Part shown: in pieces, positions 39,035 to 48,737 of the stretch
How the letters are laid out: each line of letters opens with the position of its first letter
How positions within the stretch are numbered: position 1 is the first letter of the stretch
Source of the DNA: Alcaligenes faecalis
GTDB lineage: Bacteria; Pseudomonadota; Gammaproteobacteria; Burkholderiales; Burkholderiaceae_B
Direction of reading: 5' to 3'
Length of the DNA stretch: 64,000 nt
Assembly: GCF_041521385.1 (NCBI RefSeq)
Contig: NZ_CP168006.1
Span: 1,503,464-1,567,463, forward strand
Notes under the pieces: model-generated
What the model was told of the DNA's origin: nothing
The model's input: only the letters and a program-made list of their open reading frames with translations
Databases searched by the model: none
Program-made: the position numbers and the translations under genes

Positions 39035-39802
39035 TTAACACGGGATGGTTTCGTCAGGCCGCAGCGTCAATACGCGCACACCCCTGTCTGTCACAGCCAC
39101 CGTGTGCTCGAACTGGGCTGACAGCAAGCCATCGCAAGTGCGCACGGTCCAGCCATCTTTCCCGATTTGCACCGCATGGCCGCCTTGATTCAGCATGGGT
39201 TCAATCGTAAACACCATGCCCTCCTTCAATCGCAAGCCTGTGCGCGGCGTGCCCCAGTGTAGAACTTCGGGGGCTTCGTGCATTTCTCGCCCGATGCCAT
39301 GCCCGCAGTAATCGCGCACAACGGAGTAGCCATTCTTGCGAGCGTACTGCGAGATGGCGAATCCAACATCGCCCAAAGTCGCACCGGGACGCACGACTTG
39401 TATGCCCTTCCACATTGCCCTATAGCAGGCATCAACCAGTTTTTGTGCAGCAGGAGTCACCTGACCCACCGTATAAGTCTTGCTGGAATCCGCAATAAAG
39501 CCGTTCTTCTCCAAGGTGATATCAAAATTCACGATATCGCCCTCTTTCAGCACATCCGCCGTGGACGGCATGCCGTGACACACCACTTGATTAGGCGATG
39601 AGTTCAGCACATAGGCATAACCGTACTGCCCTTTGCTGGCAGGCCGGGCTTGCAGATCGTGAACGATGTAGCTCTCGACCAGATCATTGATCTGCATGGT
39701 GTTCATGCCAATCAGATCCAACTGATCCAGGCGCGTGAACACTTGGGCCAACAAACGGCCCGACTCAGCCATCAAGGCAATGTCATCTGCCGTCTTGATC
39801 AT
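39035..39802 (-). CDS. map: Type I methionine aminopeptidase linked to a ParD-like gene
   Basis: A 255-residue metallo-aminopeptidase without an N-terminal extension. VCHGMPSTADVLKEGDIVNF, GHGIGREMHEAPEVLHW and EGMVFTIEPML carry the metal ligands (Asp, Asp, His, Glu, Glu) and the substrate histidine, all intact. It removes the initiator methionine from proteins. The usual betaproteobacterial map lies beside rpsB; here the gene is instead coupled by an ATGA overlap to a ParD-like antitoxin gene. It may therefore be a second, specialised copy, but the rest of the genome is not visible. It is preceded by a palindromic operator candidate. Confidence 0.93.
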   Translation of the reverse strand: MIKTADDIALMAESGRLLAQVFTRLDQLDLIGMNTMQINDLVESYIVHDLQARPASKGQYGYAYVLNSSPNQVVCHGMPSTADVLKEGDIVNFDITLEKNGFIADSSKTYTVGQVTPAAQKLVDACYRAMWKGIQVVRPGATLGDVGFAISQYARKNGYSVVRDYCGHGIGREMHEAPEVLHWGTPRTGLRLKEGMVFTIEPMLNQGGHAVQIGKDGWTVRTCDGLLSAQFEHTVAVTDRGVRVLTLRPDETIPC

Positions 39803-40020
39803 GCTGGCTCCGCGTGATCCAGCGGCACCGCAGGTTCACCCAGACCCGCCGCCTTCATTTCACGAGCAACAATCTCGTTAAAACTCAAGGTCGGATTCAG
39901 TTCGCACAACAGTCCCATACGTATCCAGAAAGCCGCCTGCGCATTGATGGAACGACATGACACCGTACTCGCCTTGCGTAACTGGTCATGGAGCTCGTCA
40001 TCAATATTCACAATACCCAT
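39799..40020 (-). CDS. ParD-like antitoxin family protein
   Basis: A 73-residue protein of the ParD-like family: a short strand (MGIVNIDDELHDQL) followed by helices (SCRSINAQAAFWIRMGLL), the ribbon-helix-helix arrangement of DNA-binding antitoxins. The partner is not a RelE/ParE toxin but the methionine aminopeptidase gene, whose start overlaps this stop by four bases. The promoter region carries a nearly perfect palindrome 10 bp upstream of the start, the place where antitoxins bind to repress their own operon. The ParD-like family is known beside map in other proteobacteria; what it does is not established. Confidence 0.8.
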   Translation of the reverse strand: MGIVNIDDELHDQLRKASTVSCRSINAQAAFWIRMGLLCELNPTLSFNEIVAREMKAAGLGEPAVPLDHAEPA

Positions 40021-40030
40021 TTCTCAATCC

Positions 40031-40058
40031 TTATATGATTCATATACGAATCATATAA
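40031..40058 (-). promoter_or_regulatory. Near-perfect palindrome upstream of the ParD-like/map operon (candidate operator)
   Basis: TTATATGATTC-ATATAC-GAATCATATAA: 11-bp arms pair exactly around a 6-base centre that is itself nearly symmetric. It ends 10 bases before the ParD-like start, next to the ribosome-binding site AAGGA, and its AT-rich arms can include a -10 element. The position fits autoregulation by the ribbon-helix-helix protein; binding is inferred. Confidence 0.6.
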
Positions 40059-40195
40059 GCCACAAAAACGGGATGCAAGCAGAGCCTGAATGAAAACCCT
40101 GATCCAGCCTGATGCCCTGACCAGGCTGTTTTCAGTTCTCCTCATCCAAAGGGCGGCCTGTCTGCAACAAGTCCTCCCACAAGAGTCCTGCTTGC

Positions 40196-40226
40196 TTGTG
40201 GCCCACGGGAGGCTGGGCGTTATAAT
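40196..40226 (+). promoter_or_regulatory. Promoter candidate of miaB operon
   Basis: TTGTGG, 19 bases, then a perfect TATAAT (40221-40226), 56 bases before the miaB start. The -10 sits inside a small GGGC/GCCC symmetric sequence. Confidence 0.5.
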
Positions 40227-40282
40227 GCCCGATTCATCATTTTCAATGGCCCGCGGGATATACACCCGTCACGGCTCCTTCT

Positions 40283-41683
40283 ATGACCGACACCACACTC
40301 TCTACCCCCGCCAGCGCGGACGCTGCCACCAAGCCTGCCCGCAAACTCTTCATTCGCACCTTTGGCTGTCAGATGAACGAGTACGACTCCGAAAAAATGG
40401 CCGACATCCTGAATCAGGATCGCCCCGTGGAGTTGACCACCAATCCCGAAGAAGCAGACATCATCCTGTTCAATACCTGTTCAGTGCGCGAAAAAGCGCA
40501 AGAAAAGGTGTTCTCGGATCTGGGCCGGGTTCAGCATTTGAAGGCGCTCAATCCCGATCTGGTGATTGGCGTGGGTGGCTGTGTCGCCAGTCAGGAAGGC
40601 GACACGATTATTCGTCGTGCTCCCTACGTGGACGTGGTATTCGGACCACAGACCTTGCACCGTCTGCCCGAACTGATCGTCAAGCGCCGCAACAGTGGCC
40701 GTTCGCAAGTGGATATCAGCTTTCCGGAAATCGAAAAATTCGACGCCCTGCCCCCGGCACGCGTGGAAGGCTATTCGGCCTTTGTGTCCATCATGGAAGG
40801 TTGCAGCAAGTACTGCAGCTTCTGTGTGGTGCCCTACACCCGTGGTCCCGAAGTCTCCCGCCCCTTTGACGACGTGCTGATGGAAGTGGCCGACCTGGCC
40901 GACCAGGGTGTGCGTGAAGTAACGCTGCTGGGCCAGAACGTGAACGCCTACCGTGGCCCTACCGATGTTGCCGGCGAAATTGCCGACTTCGCCATGCTGC
41001 TGGAATACGTACACGAGATTCCCGGTATCGAGCGCATTCGCTACACCACCTCGCACCCCAAGGAGATGACCTCGCGCCTGATCGCCGCCCACGGCAATCT
41101 GCCCAAGCTGGTCCCCTTCCTGCACCTGCCCGTGCAAGCCGGCAGCGACCGTATTCTGGCTGCAATGAAACGCGGCTACACTTCGCTGGAGTTCAAATCC
41201 ATCGTCCGCCGCCTGCGCGAGGCCCGTCCCGACATCGTCTTGTCCTCGGACTTTATTGTGGGCTTTCCCGGTGAGACGGAAGAGGATTTCCAGAAGACAC
41301 TGAAGCTGATTCGCGATGTGAATTTCGACCAGTCTTTCTCTTTTGTGTATTCGCGTCGTCCCGGTACGCCCGCCGCCGACCTGGAAGACACCACCAGCAA
41401 AGAAGAAAAGCTGGACCGCCTGCACCGCCTGCAAGCGCAAATCAACGAACAGGCCCAGGCCATCAGCCAGGCCATGGTGGGCAGCGTGCAACGCATTCTG
41501 GTGGAAGGCACCTCGCGCAAAGACGACTCGGAACTGAAAGGCCGTACCGAAAACAACCGCATCATCAACTTCCCCGGCGATCCTCGCCTGATCGGACAAA
41601 TTGTGGATGTGCACGTGACCCAAGTACTGACCAACACCCTGCGCGGAGAAATCGTGACCCATGACCGGGTTGCAGGAGCCTGA
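40283..41683 (+). CDS. miaB: tRNA-2-methylthio-N6-dimethylallyladenosine synthase
   Basis: A 466-residue radical-SAM methylthiotransferase. The UPF0004 domain has cysteines in [22 protein letters not shown] and [11 protein letters not shown] for the auxiliary 4Fe-4S cluster. [17 protein letters not shown] is the CxxxCxxC radical-SAM motif, and a TRAM domain ends the protein. It adds the methylthio group to i6A37 of tRNAs. It is the first gene of miaB-ybeZ-ybeY-ybeX-lnt, with ybeZ starting 3 bases after its stop. Confidence 0.97.
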   Translation: MTDTTLSTPASADAATKPARKLFIRTFGCQMNEYDSEKMADILNQDRPVELTTNPEEADIILFNTCSVREKAQEKVFSDLGRVQHLKALNPDLVIGVGGCVASQEGDTIIRRAPYVDVVFGPQTLHRLPELIVKRRNSGRSQVDISFPEIEKFDALPPARVEGYSAFVSIMEGCSKYCSFCVVPYTRGPEVSRPFDDVLMEVADLADQGVREVTLLGQNVNAYRGPTDVAGEIADFAMLLEYVHEIPGIERIRYTTSHPKEMTSRLIAAHGNLPKLVPFLHLPVQAGSDRILAAMKRGYTSLEFKSIVRRLREARPDIVLSSDFIVGFPGETEEDFQKTLKLIRDVNFDQSFSFVYSRRPGTPAADLEDTTSKEEKLDRLHRLQAQINEQAQAISQAMVGSVQRILVEGTSRKDDSELKGRTENNRIINFPGDPRLIGQIVDVHVTQVLTNTLRGEIVTHDRVAGA

Positions 41684-41686
41684 TCT

Positions 41687-42682
41687 ATGACTAGCCAACG
41701 CCGCCGCATGCCCACTGCCTTGCGCCTGGACGGGGACAATACCCATCTGGCCAATCTGTGTGGCCCTTTGGACGAGAACATCAAGCAGATTGCCATTGCC
41801 TACGACGTCACCCTGCGTCGGCGTGGCAGCCATGTTTCGATTGAAGGCGAGCGCGCGGACGAGGCCGCCAAGGCCATTGACTGGTTCCATTCGCGTGCCG
41901 TACACCGTGCGCTCAATATCGACGACATTCAACTAGGCCTGGTGGAGTTGGGCGCCAGTCGCCGTCACGAAAAAGAGGCACAGCCCGAGCCCCTGCCCGA
42001 GCTGCCTCCCGTTGGCCAGGAAGAAATCTCCCTGCGCACCGCCAAGCGTGATCTGCGTCCCCGCACGCCCGGTCAGCGCGAATATCTGCGCAACATCCTG
42101 AACAACGACATCAACTTCGGCGTAGGCCCGGCTGGTACCGGCAAGACCTGGTTGGCGGTGGCCTGCGCCATTGATGCGCTGGAGCGCGAATCCGTCCACC
42201 GTCTGGTGCTGACACGGCCTGCCGTCGAAGCAGGTGAGCGCCTGGGCTTTTTGCCCGGCGATCTGGCCCAAAAAGTAGACCCCTATCTGCGCCCTCTGTA
42301 CGACGCGCTCTACGACTTGATGGGCGTGGAAAAAGTACAGCGCCTGTTCGAGAAACAAATCATCGAAATCGCCCCGCTGGCCTATATGCGCGGTCGCACG
42401 CTGAACCACGCTTTTGTCATTCTGGACGAAGCCCAGAACACCACGCCGGAACAAATGAAAATGTTCCTGACCCGCATCGGTTTTGGCAGCAAGGCCGTGA
42501 TTACTGGCGACCCCACCCAGGTAGACCTGCCCAAAGGCCAGCGCAGTGGCTTGAATCATGCCGTCCAGGTACTGGAAAACGTACAGGGTATTTCCTGCTC
42601 GCGTTTCAGCAGCCGCGATGTGGTGCGCCACCCTCTGGTTGCGCGAATTGTGGACGCCTATGAACGAGCCGGTGATGCCTGA
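41687..42682 (+). CDS. ybeZ: PhoH-like ATPase YbeZ
   Basis: A 331-residue P-loop ATPase. GPAGTGKTWLAVACA near residue 147 is Walker A and FVILDEAQNTT near residue 245 Walker B, within a PhoH domain; the first 100 residues are a KH-like nucleic-acid-binding part. It partners YbeY in rRNA maturation and quality control. AGGAG precedes the ATG by 7 bases. Its end overlaps the ybeY start. Confidence 0.95.
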   Translation: MTSQRRRMPTALRLDGDNTHLANLCGPLDENIKQIAIAYDVTLRRRGSHVSIEGERADEAAKAIDWFHSRAVHRALNIDDIQLGLVELGASRRHEKEAQPEPLPELPPVGQEEISLRTAKRDLRPRTPGQREYLRNILNNDINFGVGPAGTGKTWLAVACAIDALERESVHRLVLTRPAVEAGERLGFLPGDLAQKVDPYLRPLYDALYDLMGVEKVQRLFEKQIIEIAPLAYMRGRTLNHAFVILDEAQNTTPEQMKMFLTRIGFGSKAVITGDPTQVDLPKGQRSGLNHAVQVLENVQGISCSRFSSRDVVRHPLVARIVDAYERAGDA

Positions 42683-43151
42683 TCTGTCCTTAAGCGTCCA
42701 GTACGCTGTTGATTGCCCCGAGCTGAGCCGCTCCCGTATCCGCCGCTGGATGCAGCGCGCAATCGATATGGCGGTCGAACGTATCCATCCCGAAGATCGC
42801 TTCACCGCCCTGTCCGCCACCTTGCGCATTGTGGACGCCGAAGAAGGCCAAAGCCTGAACCTAAGCTACCGGGAACGCGACTACGCCACCAATGTGCTGA
42901 CTTTTGAATATGGTCAGGACGAAGACGGCGTGGTCAGCGGCGATATCGTGCTTTGCCTGCCCGTGCTGGAACGTGAGGCCCAGGAACAGCAAAAACCGTT
43001 TCTGCACCATGCCGCCCACCTGGTTGTGCACGGCTGCCTGCATTCTCTGGGTTACGACCACATTGAAGAAGATGAGGCCAAGGACATGGAGGCGCTGGAA
43101 ACCGCCGTGCTGGCCAGCCTTCGCATCCCCGATCCTTATCAGGAACGCTAG
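42675..43151 (+). CDS. ybeY: Endoribonuclease YbeY
   Basis: A protein of about 158 residues. HGCLHSLGYDH is the three-histidine zinc motif, and NVLTFEY and GDIVLCLPVLE are typical YbeY segments. It is a single-strand-specific RNase for 16S rRNA 3'-end maturation and 70S quality control, working with YbeZ. The start could be the ATG at 42660 (MNEPV, overlap of 23 bases) or 42675 (MPDLSLSV, overlap of 8 bases); I used the second, without a decisive ribosome-binding site. Confidence 0.94.
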   Translation: MPDLSLSVQYAVDCPELSRSRIRRWMQRAIDMAVERIHPEDRFTALSATLRIVDAEEGQSLNLSYRERDYATNVLTFEYGQDEDGVVSGDIVLCLPVLEREAQEQQKPFLHHAAHLVVHGCLHSLGYDHIEEDEAKDMEALETAVLASLRIPDPYQER

Positions 43152-43229
43152 GCCCGCCTGTCCCGACCGCCTGTAACCGGCGATCATAAAACAACATTAA
43201 GACTAACCGCCCTTCGCGCATTCCGAATA

Positions 43230-43259
43230 ATGACAGGTACATACCCTGTCATCGTTTTT
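43230..43259 (+). terminator. Terminator between ybeY and ybeX
   Basis: ATGACAGG and CCTGTCAT form an 8-bp stem with a 7-base loop, followed by CGTTTTT. It may partly separate miaB-ybeZ-ybeY from ybeX-lnt; TTATGCT and TAATTAT just after it could serve as a -10 for ybeX. Confidence 0.7.
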
Positions 43260-43298
43260 CGGTTATGCTTAATTATTCTTTAACTCGTCCTTCGGACA

Positions 43299-44180
43299 AT
43301 GTCAGACTCTGCTCCCGACCCCGAGCCCCGTCCCTCAAAGACCAGCTCAAACAACCCTATCTCTCGCTTAAGTGCTTTTTTCAATCGGCGTCCCGAACCC
43401 GAAGACCGAGAAGACCTTAAGTCTGTTCTGGTTGCGGCCCGCGCCCGCAACGTTATCGACGACGAATCGCTGGCCATGATTGCCGGTACGTTGGATATGG
43501 CCAACAAAACCGTCGCCGATATCATGGTGCCTCGATCCAAGATCGATATGCTGGACATCGCCAAACCGTTAACCGAGATGCTGCCCATCATTATTGAGAC
43601 GGGCCACAGCCGCTTTCCGATCTACGAGGATGAGCGCGACAATATCATCGGTATCTTGCTGGCCAAGGACTTGCTACTCTCGATTGCCAATCCCACGCTG
43701 GATTTGCGACCGCTGATCCGTCCTGCCGTTTTCATTCCGGAGACCAAACGCCTGAACGTTCTGTTGCACGAGTTTCGGGGCAGTCGCAATCACCTTGCCG
43801 TTGTTATTGACGAGCACGGAGGTACGGCAGGCCTGGTCACCATGGAAGACGTACTGGAGCAAATTGTGGGCGACATCGAAGATGAATACGATGAAGACGC
43901 CGAGCAGACCATCTTCCAGGCCGGCCCCGATAGTTGGCGTGTCATGGCCCTGACTGAAATCCCCGATTTCAACAAAGAATTCCAAACCAGGCTTCCTAAC
44001 GACGACTTCGATACAGTCGGTGGTTGGCTGGCATCCGAATTAGGACATATCCCTCGCCGGGGCGATGTGGCCCAGCTTGATGGCATCAGCATCACCGTTG
44101 TGCGCGCCGACGCCAAGCGAGCTTTATGGTTGCACGTTCAGCGAGCCACACCCGCCGAGCCCGATCTTGAACAAGCCTGA
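43299..44180 (+). CDS. ybeX: CBS-domain protein YbeX/CorC
   Basis: A 293-residue cytosolic CorC-type protein without transmembrane segments. Two CBS domains occupy about residues 65-190 (VADIMVPRSKIDMLDI opens the first, VVIDEHGGTAGLVTMEDVLE the second) and a CorC/HlyC transporter-associated domain the C-terminal 85 residues. Family members are linked to magnesium/cobalt efflux and to ribosome homeostasis with YbeY-YbeZ. The lnt reading frame begins before its stop, so the two overlap. Confidence 0.92.
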   Translation: MSDSAPDPEPRPSKTSSNNPISRLSAFFNRRPEPEDREDLKSVLVAARARNVIDDESLAMIAGTLDMANKTVADIMVPRSKIDMLDIAKPLTEMLPIIIETGHSRFPIYEDERDNIIGILLAKDLLLSIANPTLDLRPLIRPAVFIPETKRLNVLLHEFRGSRNHLAVVIDEHGGTAGLVTMEDVLEQIVGDIEDEYDEDAEQTIFQAGPDSWRVMALTEIPDFNKEFQTRLPNDDFDTVGGWLASELGHIPRRGDVAQLDGISITVVRADAKRALWLHVQRATPAEPDLEQA

Positions 44181-45786
44181 TTCCCCCCCCTTACCCCAGG
44201 CGCTGAGCGTCGCTTTATTGCTGGTTCTGGGGGGCTTGCATGCCCTGTCCTTCTCCATTGGCCCTCTGCCATCCTGGATTCTGCCCTTCTACCAGATCAC
44301 CTTGCTGGCCATTGCCTGCTCACAGATCATGGGCTCCAGGTCCGTGCGTCAAGCGTTTGGACGCAGCTATCTGTTTGGGCTGGGTCATTTTGGCGTAGGG
44401 ATTTACTGGCTGTACATCAGCATGCACCAGTATGGTGGTATGCCCTCGTGGATGGCCGCCCTGGGCGTTCTGCTGCTGGCCGCGGCCCTGGCCGTCTTCC
44501 CGGCTCTGGCTTCGGCAGTTTGGCAAAAGCTGCGTCCCAATCACGATAGTGATGCCTGGCTACCACGATTGTTGTTATCAGCAGGCTGGGCAAGCTGCTG
44601 GGCGCTCAGCGAATGGTTGCGCGGCAATTTACTCACTGGCTTCCCTTGGCTCAATATCGGCTATGCCCACGCAGAAGGGATGTTTACCGGCTGGGCGCCC
44701 GTTGTGGGTGTCTATGGTTTGGCCTGGTTGTCGGCTTTCAGTGCCGCCGTGATTGCACAATTTGCCGCTTCCAAAGACAAGAACCAAAGCCCTTCCAGCG
44801 CGATCGGCATTGGTATCACCCTGATTTTCGGCCTGATCGGCATCAGCTTGCCTCATATTGCCTGGGTTCAATCTCATGGTGCCCCCTTTATTGCCCGCCT
44901 GGTGCAAGGCAATATCGACCAGAGCGCCAAGTTCGGCCCCAACATGAACGAGGGCATAGAGCGTTACTACGAGCTGGCAAACTTGCCCGCCAAATCTCCC
45001 GAAGACGCTCCGCGTCTGATCGTTCTGCCAGAAACGGTGATCCCTGTCCTGCAAAACCGCTTGGAGAGCAGCTTCTGGCTACGCTGGACGGAGCTGGCGC
45101 AGCGCCATCAAGCCAATCTGGTATTGGGCGTACCCATGGACCGTGGCACCGTCAACGGCAAGCCCAGCTATACCAACAGTGCTTTGCTCATCAGCCCCGA
45201 GACCCAGCCCCAAGACATTATCAACAGCACGGCCAGCTACTACGACAAACATCATCTCGTACCTTTTGGCGAATTCATCCCCACCGGCTTTCAGTGGTTT
45301 GTGGACATGATGAACATTCCGTTAGGAGATTTCCATCGCGGTGCCTTGCCGCAAGCGCCCTTCAAGATGGCGGAAGGCCGTGTGGCCCCCAACATCTGCT
45401 ATGAAGACGTGTTTGGTGAAGAAATCATCCAGGCCGTGCAAGGCAGCCCCGGCCAGGAAGGCGCTACCTTGCTGCTGAACATCAGCAATCTGGGCTGGTT
45501 CGGCGATTCCTGGGCCTTGAGCCAGCACTTGCAGATCTCGCGCATGCGGGCACTGGAAACTGGTCGCCCCATGCTGCGCGCCACCAATACCGGCATGACA
45601 GCCGCCATTGATCCTTATGGGCGTGTTCGTGCGGTTCTGCCGCCCCTGACGCCGGGTGTGCTGGATGTAGAAGTTCAAGGCACAACAGGCCTGACCCCCT
45701 ACGTGAAATACGGCAATCTGCCCTTCTTGATCTGGGCAGGCCTGCTTCTGATTATTTTTGCCTGGCGCTCTCGCCGCCAAGCCTAA
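44167..45786 (+). CDS. lnt: Apolipoprotein N-acyltransferase
   Basis: A membrane enzyme of about 539 residues with N-terminal transmembrane helices and a periplasmic nitrilase-like domain (about 235-500). The triad is Glu in VLPETVIP, a Lys in the middle segment, and Cys in NICYEDVFGE. It adds the third acyl chain to outer-membrane lipoproteins. No ATG lies at the family N-terminus. TTG at 44167 (LNKPDSPP, 14 bases inside ybeX) is the best start; the frame is open further upstream, but those residues are not membrane-like. Confidence 0.93.
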   Translation: MNKPDSPPLPQALSVALLLVLGGLHALSFSIGPLPSWILPFYQITLLAIACSQIMGSRSVRQAFGRSYLFGLGHFGVGIYWLYISMHQYGGMPSWMAALGVLLLAAALAVFPALASAVWQKLRPNHDSDAWLPRLLLSAGWASCWALSEWLRGNLLTGFPWLNIGYAHAEGMFTGWAPVVGVYGLAWLSAFSAAVIAQFAASKDKNQSPSSAIGIGITLIFGLIGISLPHIAWVQSHGAPFIARLVQGNIDQSAKFGPNMNEGIERYYELANLPAKSPEDAPRLIVLPETVIPVLQNRLESSFWLRWTELAQRHQANLVLGVPMDRGTVNGKPSYTNSALLISPETQPQDIINSTASYYDKHHLVPFGEFIPTGFQWFVDMMNIPLGDFHRGALPQAPFKMAEGRVAPNICYEDVFGEEIIQAVQGSPGQEGATLLLNISNLGWFGDSWALSQHLQISRMRALETGRPMLRATNTGMTAAIDPYGRVRAVLPPLTPGVLDVEVQGTTGLTPYVKYGNLPFLIWAGLLLIIFAWRSRRQA

Positions 45787-45848
45787 GCCAAGCGGCACAC
45801 GTGCCATCACAGACTTTGCGAGTGACAAACAAGCATAAAAAGCGCCTG

Positions 45849-48737
45849 CTACTGTAAAGTCTGTGACACATTGGTATTCAGTCGCTCTACAAACCCGTCT
45901 GCATGCTCCTGATTCCAGGTTTTGCACCAACCCACGAATTCATTGGCTGGGATAGGTGCAGAGCACAAATAGCCCTGCATGAAGTCGCATCCTGCACCGT
46001 TCAACAAATCCAACTGCTCTTGAGTGGTCACCCCTTCTGCCACGACATACAAGCCCAGCTTTTGCGCCATGACGATCATGGCCTGGGTCAGAACCAGATC
46101 TTCGCTACTCAATGCCAGATTACGGATATAGCACTGATCAATTTTGAGCACATTGATCGAAAAACGCTTCAGGTGCGATAAAGACGAATAACCCGTGCCA
46201 AAATCGTCCAGCGCCACGCTCATACCGTATTCACGCAAAAAGCGTAATTGTTGCAAAGCCTGCCCTTGATCATCCAGCAGCAGGCGCTCGGTAATTTCAA
46301 CCACCAGCGCATCACCCGGAATGCCTTCGGCTTGCAGATATTGCACCCATTCCCGTGCGCAGGAGCCATTCAGTTTGAACTGTGCAGGCGATACATTCAA
46401 ACTGACTCTGAAGGCAGGGTCCAACTCCTGCCGTAGCTGAACCGCAGCCTGGGCAGCCGTCTCAAACACCCATTCACCGATCAGAACAATCAGCCCGGAA
46501 TCCTCGGAAAAAGGGATAAACTCTGATGGCGGCACCAAGCCCAGTTGCGGGTGCTCCCAACGAATCAGGGCCTCGGCACGCGTAACACGCCCCGTACGTA
46601 AATCCACAATGGGCTGGTAATAAAGCTGAAACTGCTGCTCGCTCAGGGCATTTTGCAAATCCTGCGAGAAACGAAGGCGTGCCTCCACGGCTTCGCTCAT
46701 GGCAGGCAAAAACCGGCAGTATTGATTGCGGCCACACGCCTTGGCCGCATACATAGCCATATCGGCATTTTTCAAAAGCTGCCCAGCATCGTCGCCATCC
46801 TCGGGAAACAGCGTGATGCCCACGCTGGCCGAGACGGACACCGAGTTATTGTCCAACTGAAACGGCTCCTCAATCGTGTCCAGCAAACAGCGACAGGTAC
46901 GCTCCACGATCGAAGTATCACTGATATCCGAGATGATGACCGTAAACTCGTCCCCGCCAATTCTGGCCACGGTATCCGTTACCCGCACGCAACGTTGCAG
47001 GCGCTGCGCCACTTCCTGTAGCAGGACATCGCCCTTTTCGTGCCCCAAGGAGTCGTTCACGTCCTTGAAAAAATCCAGATCCATAAAGATCAGCGCAAAA
47101 GGCAAGCCGGTGCGGTGGGATCGGTCTCGAGCTTGCTGCAAACGATCCTGAAACATCTGGCGGTTGGGCAAACCCGTCAAATGGTCGTAATGCGCTTGCT
47201 TCCACATCTGCGCTTCACGTTTTTTATGACTGGTAATATCGGTGAACAAGCCAATGTGACGATACACCGTCCCGTCCGGATTCCAGGCAGTACTGATCGT
47301 CAAGCGTTCGGCAAAGTCCTCTCCATTCTTGCGACGGTTCCAGATGTCTCCCTGCCACCGCCCCGTTTCTGAAATCTCCCGCCACATCCTGCGGTAGAAC
47401 TCATTGTCCTGTCGCCCGGAATTCAAAATAGACAGAGTGCGGCCTCGAACTTCATCCAGTTCATAACCCGTAATGCGGCTGAAAGCCGGGTTGGCATCGA
47501 CCACATGGCCAAAACGATCCGTCACTACGATGGCTTCACACGTATTCTCGTACACCACAGCGGCCAAACGGCCTGTCACCTCATTGCGTACCCGGGTGGT
47601 GATATCCTGAACCACCGCCACCACAGCCAGACGTCCATCCAACTGGATGGGAATAGCGCAAATCTCTACATCAATGGATTTACCGTCATAGCGCAGTGCC
47701 CGTGTCTCATAACGCATACTGCTGCCACCAGAACGCGAATCAGGCACTGCTTGAGTCAGGGATGGAAATCGAGGTTCCAAAAAAACTTGATCAACTGCGA
47801 ACTCCTGCCGCAATTGTGCACGGCTATAGCCCAATGTTTCAGCAAGCTTTTTATTGACGAAATCAAAGCGGCCATCGCGAGATATATAAACCCCCAATAA
47901 AGGGTTATGGCTCAAGCTGCGACATATGGCATTGAGCTGAGCTAAATGACGTTGTTGAATTGAAAACTGTGCATCCAACTGTTGAATCTTCAAACCGCAG
48001 AAATTCAAAATCTGCGACAAATAATGCGTTTCACTCGTGCCTGAACTGGTGCTTTTTGCGCGGTAATTACCGCTGGTAAAGGCTTGCCCCTGAGCCACCA
48101 GTTGTCGCAAGGGATCGGCGGCCCAGGCACGCAACATGAAATAGAACAGACACAAAGCCAACAAATCCAGACTCAACATGAAAAACACGGTCCAACGATG
48201 TTGAGCACGTATGCTTTCGCGTGAGGCGTCAAAGGCATCCAGCAATTGCTGAGTATTGTGGCGAAACAGGGAGTCTTCCGCGTTCAGGCTGGCGGCCGGC
48301 AAGAGCACCTGTTCCGAACTGACCGGAAAGTCCAGACGCATCAAGCGCCGTTGCCATTCATTACTCAGCTGGGAGACCAAGCCCAACAAGGGTTTGTCCA
48401 GCGGTGGCAGCATGACGCCGTCAACCATCCCCCCCTCTCTGAGCAAATGCACTACCCCCTGGAACTGTTGATCCAATTGGCGCAAGCGAGCGGGCGTTGA
48501 ACTGGACGGTACAGCTAAGGCGACGGAATAGCTGATGTCCGAGAGCTGACGCAACAGACCACTGCTGGCCTGTAGACGGGTGTGCGCCTGATTCTGCTTG
48601 TAAATGACAGTAACCGTTGCCGAAATCAACAACAACCAGGCTAGCAGCACCCAAATCAGCAAGGCACTCAAACTGATTCGTCTTTGTGCATCCACTGGAA
48701 CTGGCAGAGGTGATGATATGCACTGCTTTGCTGACAT
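45849..48737 (-). CDS. Membrane PAS-PAS-GGDEF-EAL cyclic-di-GMP signalling protein
   Basis: A 962-residue protein. Transmembrane helices at about 22-46 and 183-204 flank a periplasmic sensor region that resembles the NarX/PilJ type; two PAS domains follow (about 275-383 and 390-505), then GGDEF (about 515-675) and EAL (about 695-950). The GGDEF motif is intact (RIGGDEF) and an RxxD inhibitory site (RVTD) precedes it. The EAL domain keeps AEALIRWEHP and DDFGTGYSSL, so both synthesis and breakdown of c-di-GMP are possible. Such hybrids usually act mainly in one direction. It is monocistronic, and no flagellar or pilus gene lies nearby to suggest its output. Confidence 0.93.
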   Translation of the reverse strand: MSAKQCISSPLPVPVDAQRRISLSALLIWVLLAWLLLISATVTVIYKQNQAHTRLQASSGLLRQLSDISYSVALAVPSSSTPARLRQLDQQFQGVVHLLREGGMVDGVMLPPLDKPLLGLVSQLSNEWQRRLMRLDFPVSSEQVLLPAASLNAEDSLFRHNTQQLLDAFDASRESIRAQHRWTVFFMLSLDLLALCLFYFMLRAWAADPLRQLVAQGQAFTSGNYRAKSTSSGTSETHYLSQILNFCGLKIQQLDAQFSIQQRHLAQLNAICRSLSHNPLLGVYISRDGRFDFVNKKLAETLGYSRAQLRQEFAVDQVFLEPRFPSLTQAVPDSRSGGSSMRYETRALRYDGKSIDVEICAIPIQLDGRLAVVAVVQDITTRVRNEVTGRLAAVVYENTCEAIVVTDRFGHVVDANPAFSRITGYELDEVRGRTLSILNSGRQDNEFYRRMWREISETGRWQGDIWNRRKNGEDFAERLTISTAWNPDGTVYRHIGLFTDITSHKKREAQMWKQAHYDHLTGLPNRQMFQDRLQQARDRSHRTGLPFALIFMDLDFFKDVNDSLGHEKGDVLLQEVAQRLQRCVRVTDTVARIGGDEFTVIISDISDTSIVERTCRCLLDTIEEPFQLDNNSVSVSASVGITLFPEDGDDAGQLLKNADMAMYAAKACGRNQYCRFLPAMSEAVEARLRFSQDLQNALSEQQFQLYYQPIVDLRTGRVTRAEALIRWEHPQLGLVPPSEFIPFSEDSGLIVLIGEWVFETAAQAAVQLRQELDPAFRVSLNVSPAQFKLNGSCAREWVQYLQAEGIPGDALVVEITERLLLDDQGQALQQLRFLREYGMSVALDDFGTGYSSLSHLKRFSINVLKIDQCYIRNLALSSEDLVLTQAMIVMAQKLGLYVVAEGVTTQEQLDLLNGAGCDFMQGYLCSAPIPANEFVGWCKTWNQEHADGFVERLNTNVSQTLQ

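Noticed and set aside
38802..39041. 79-codon minus-strand frame overlapping the map stop, with several cysteines
   Set aside because: GTG start, no conserved motif, no ribosome-binding site beyond chance; not supported as a gene.
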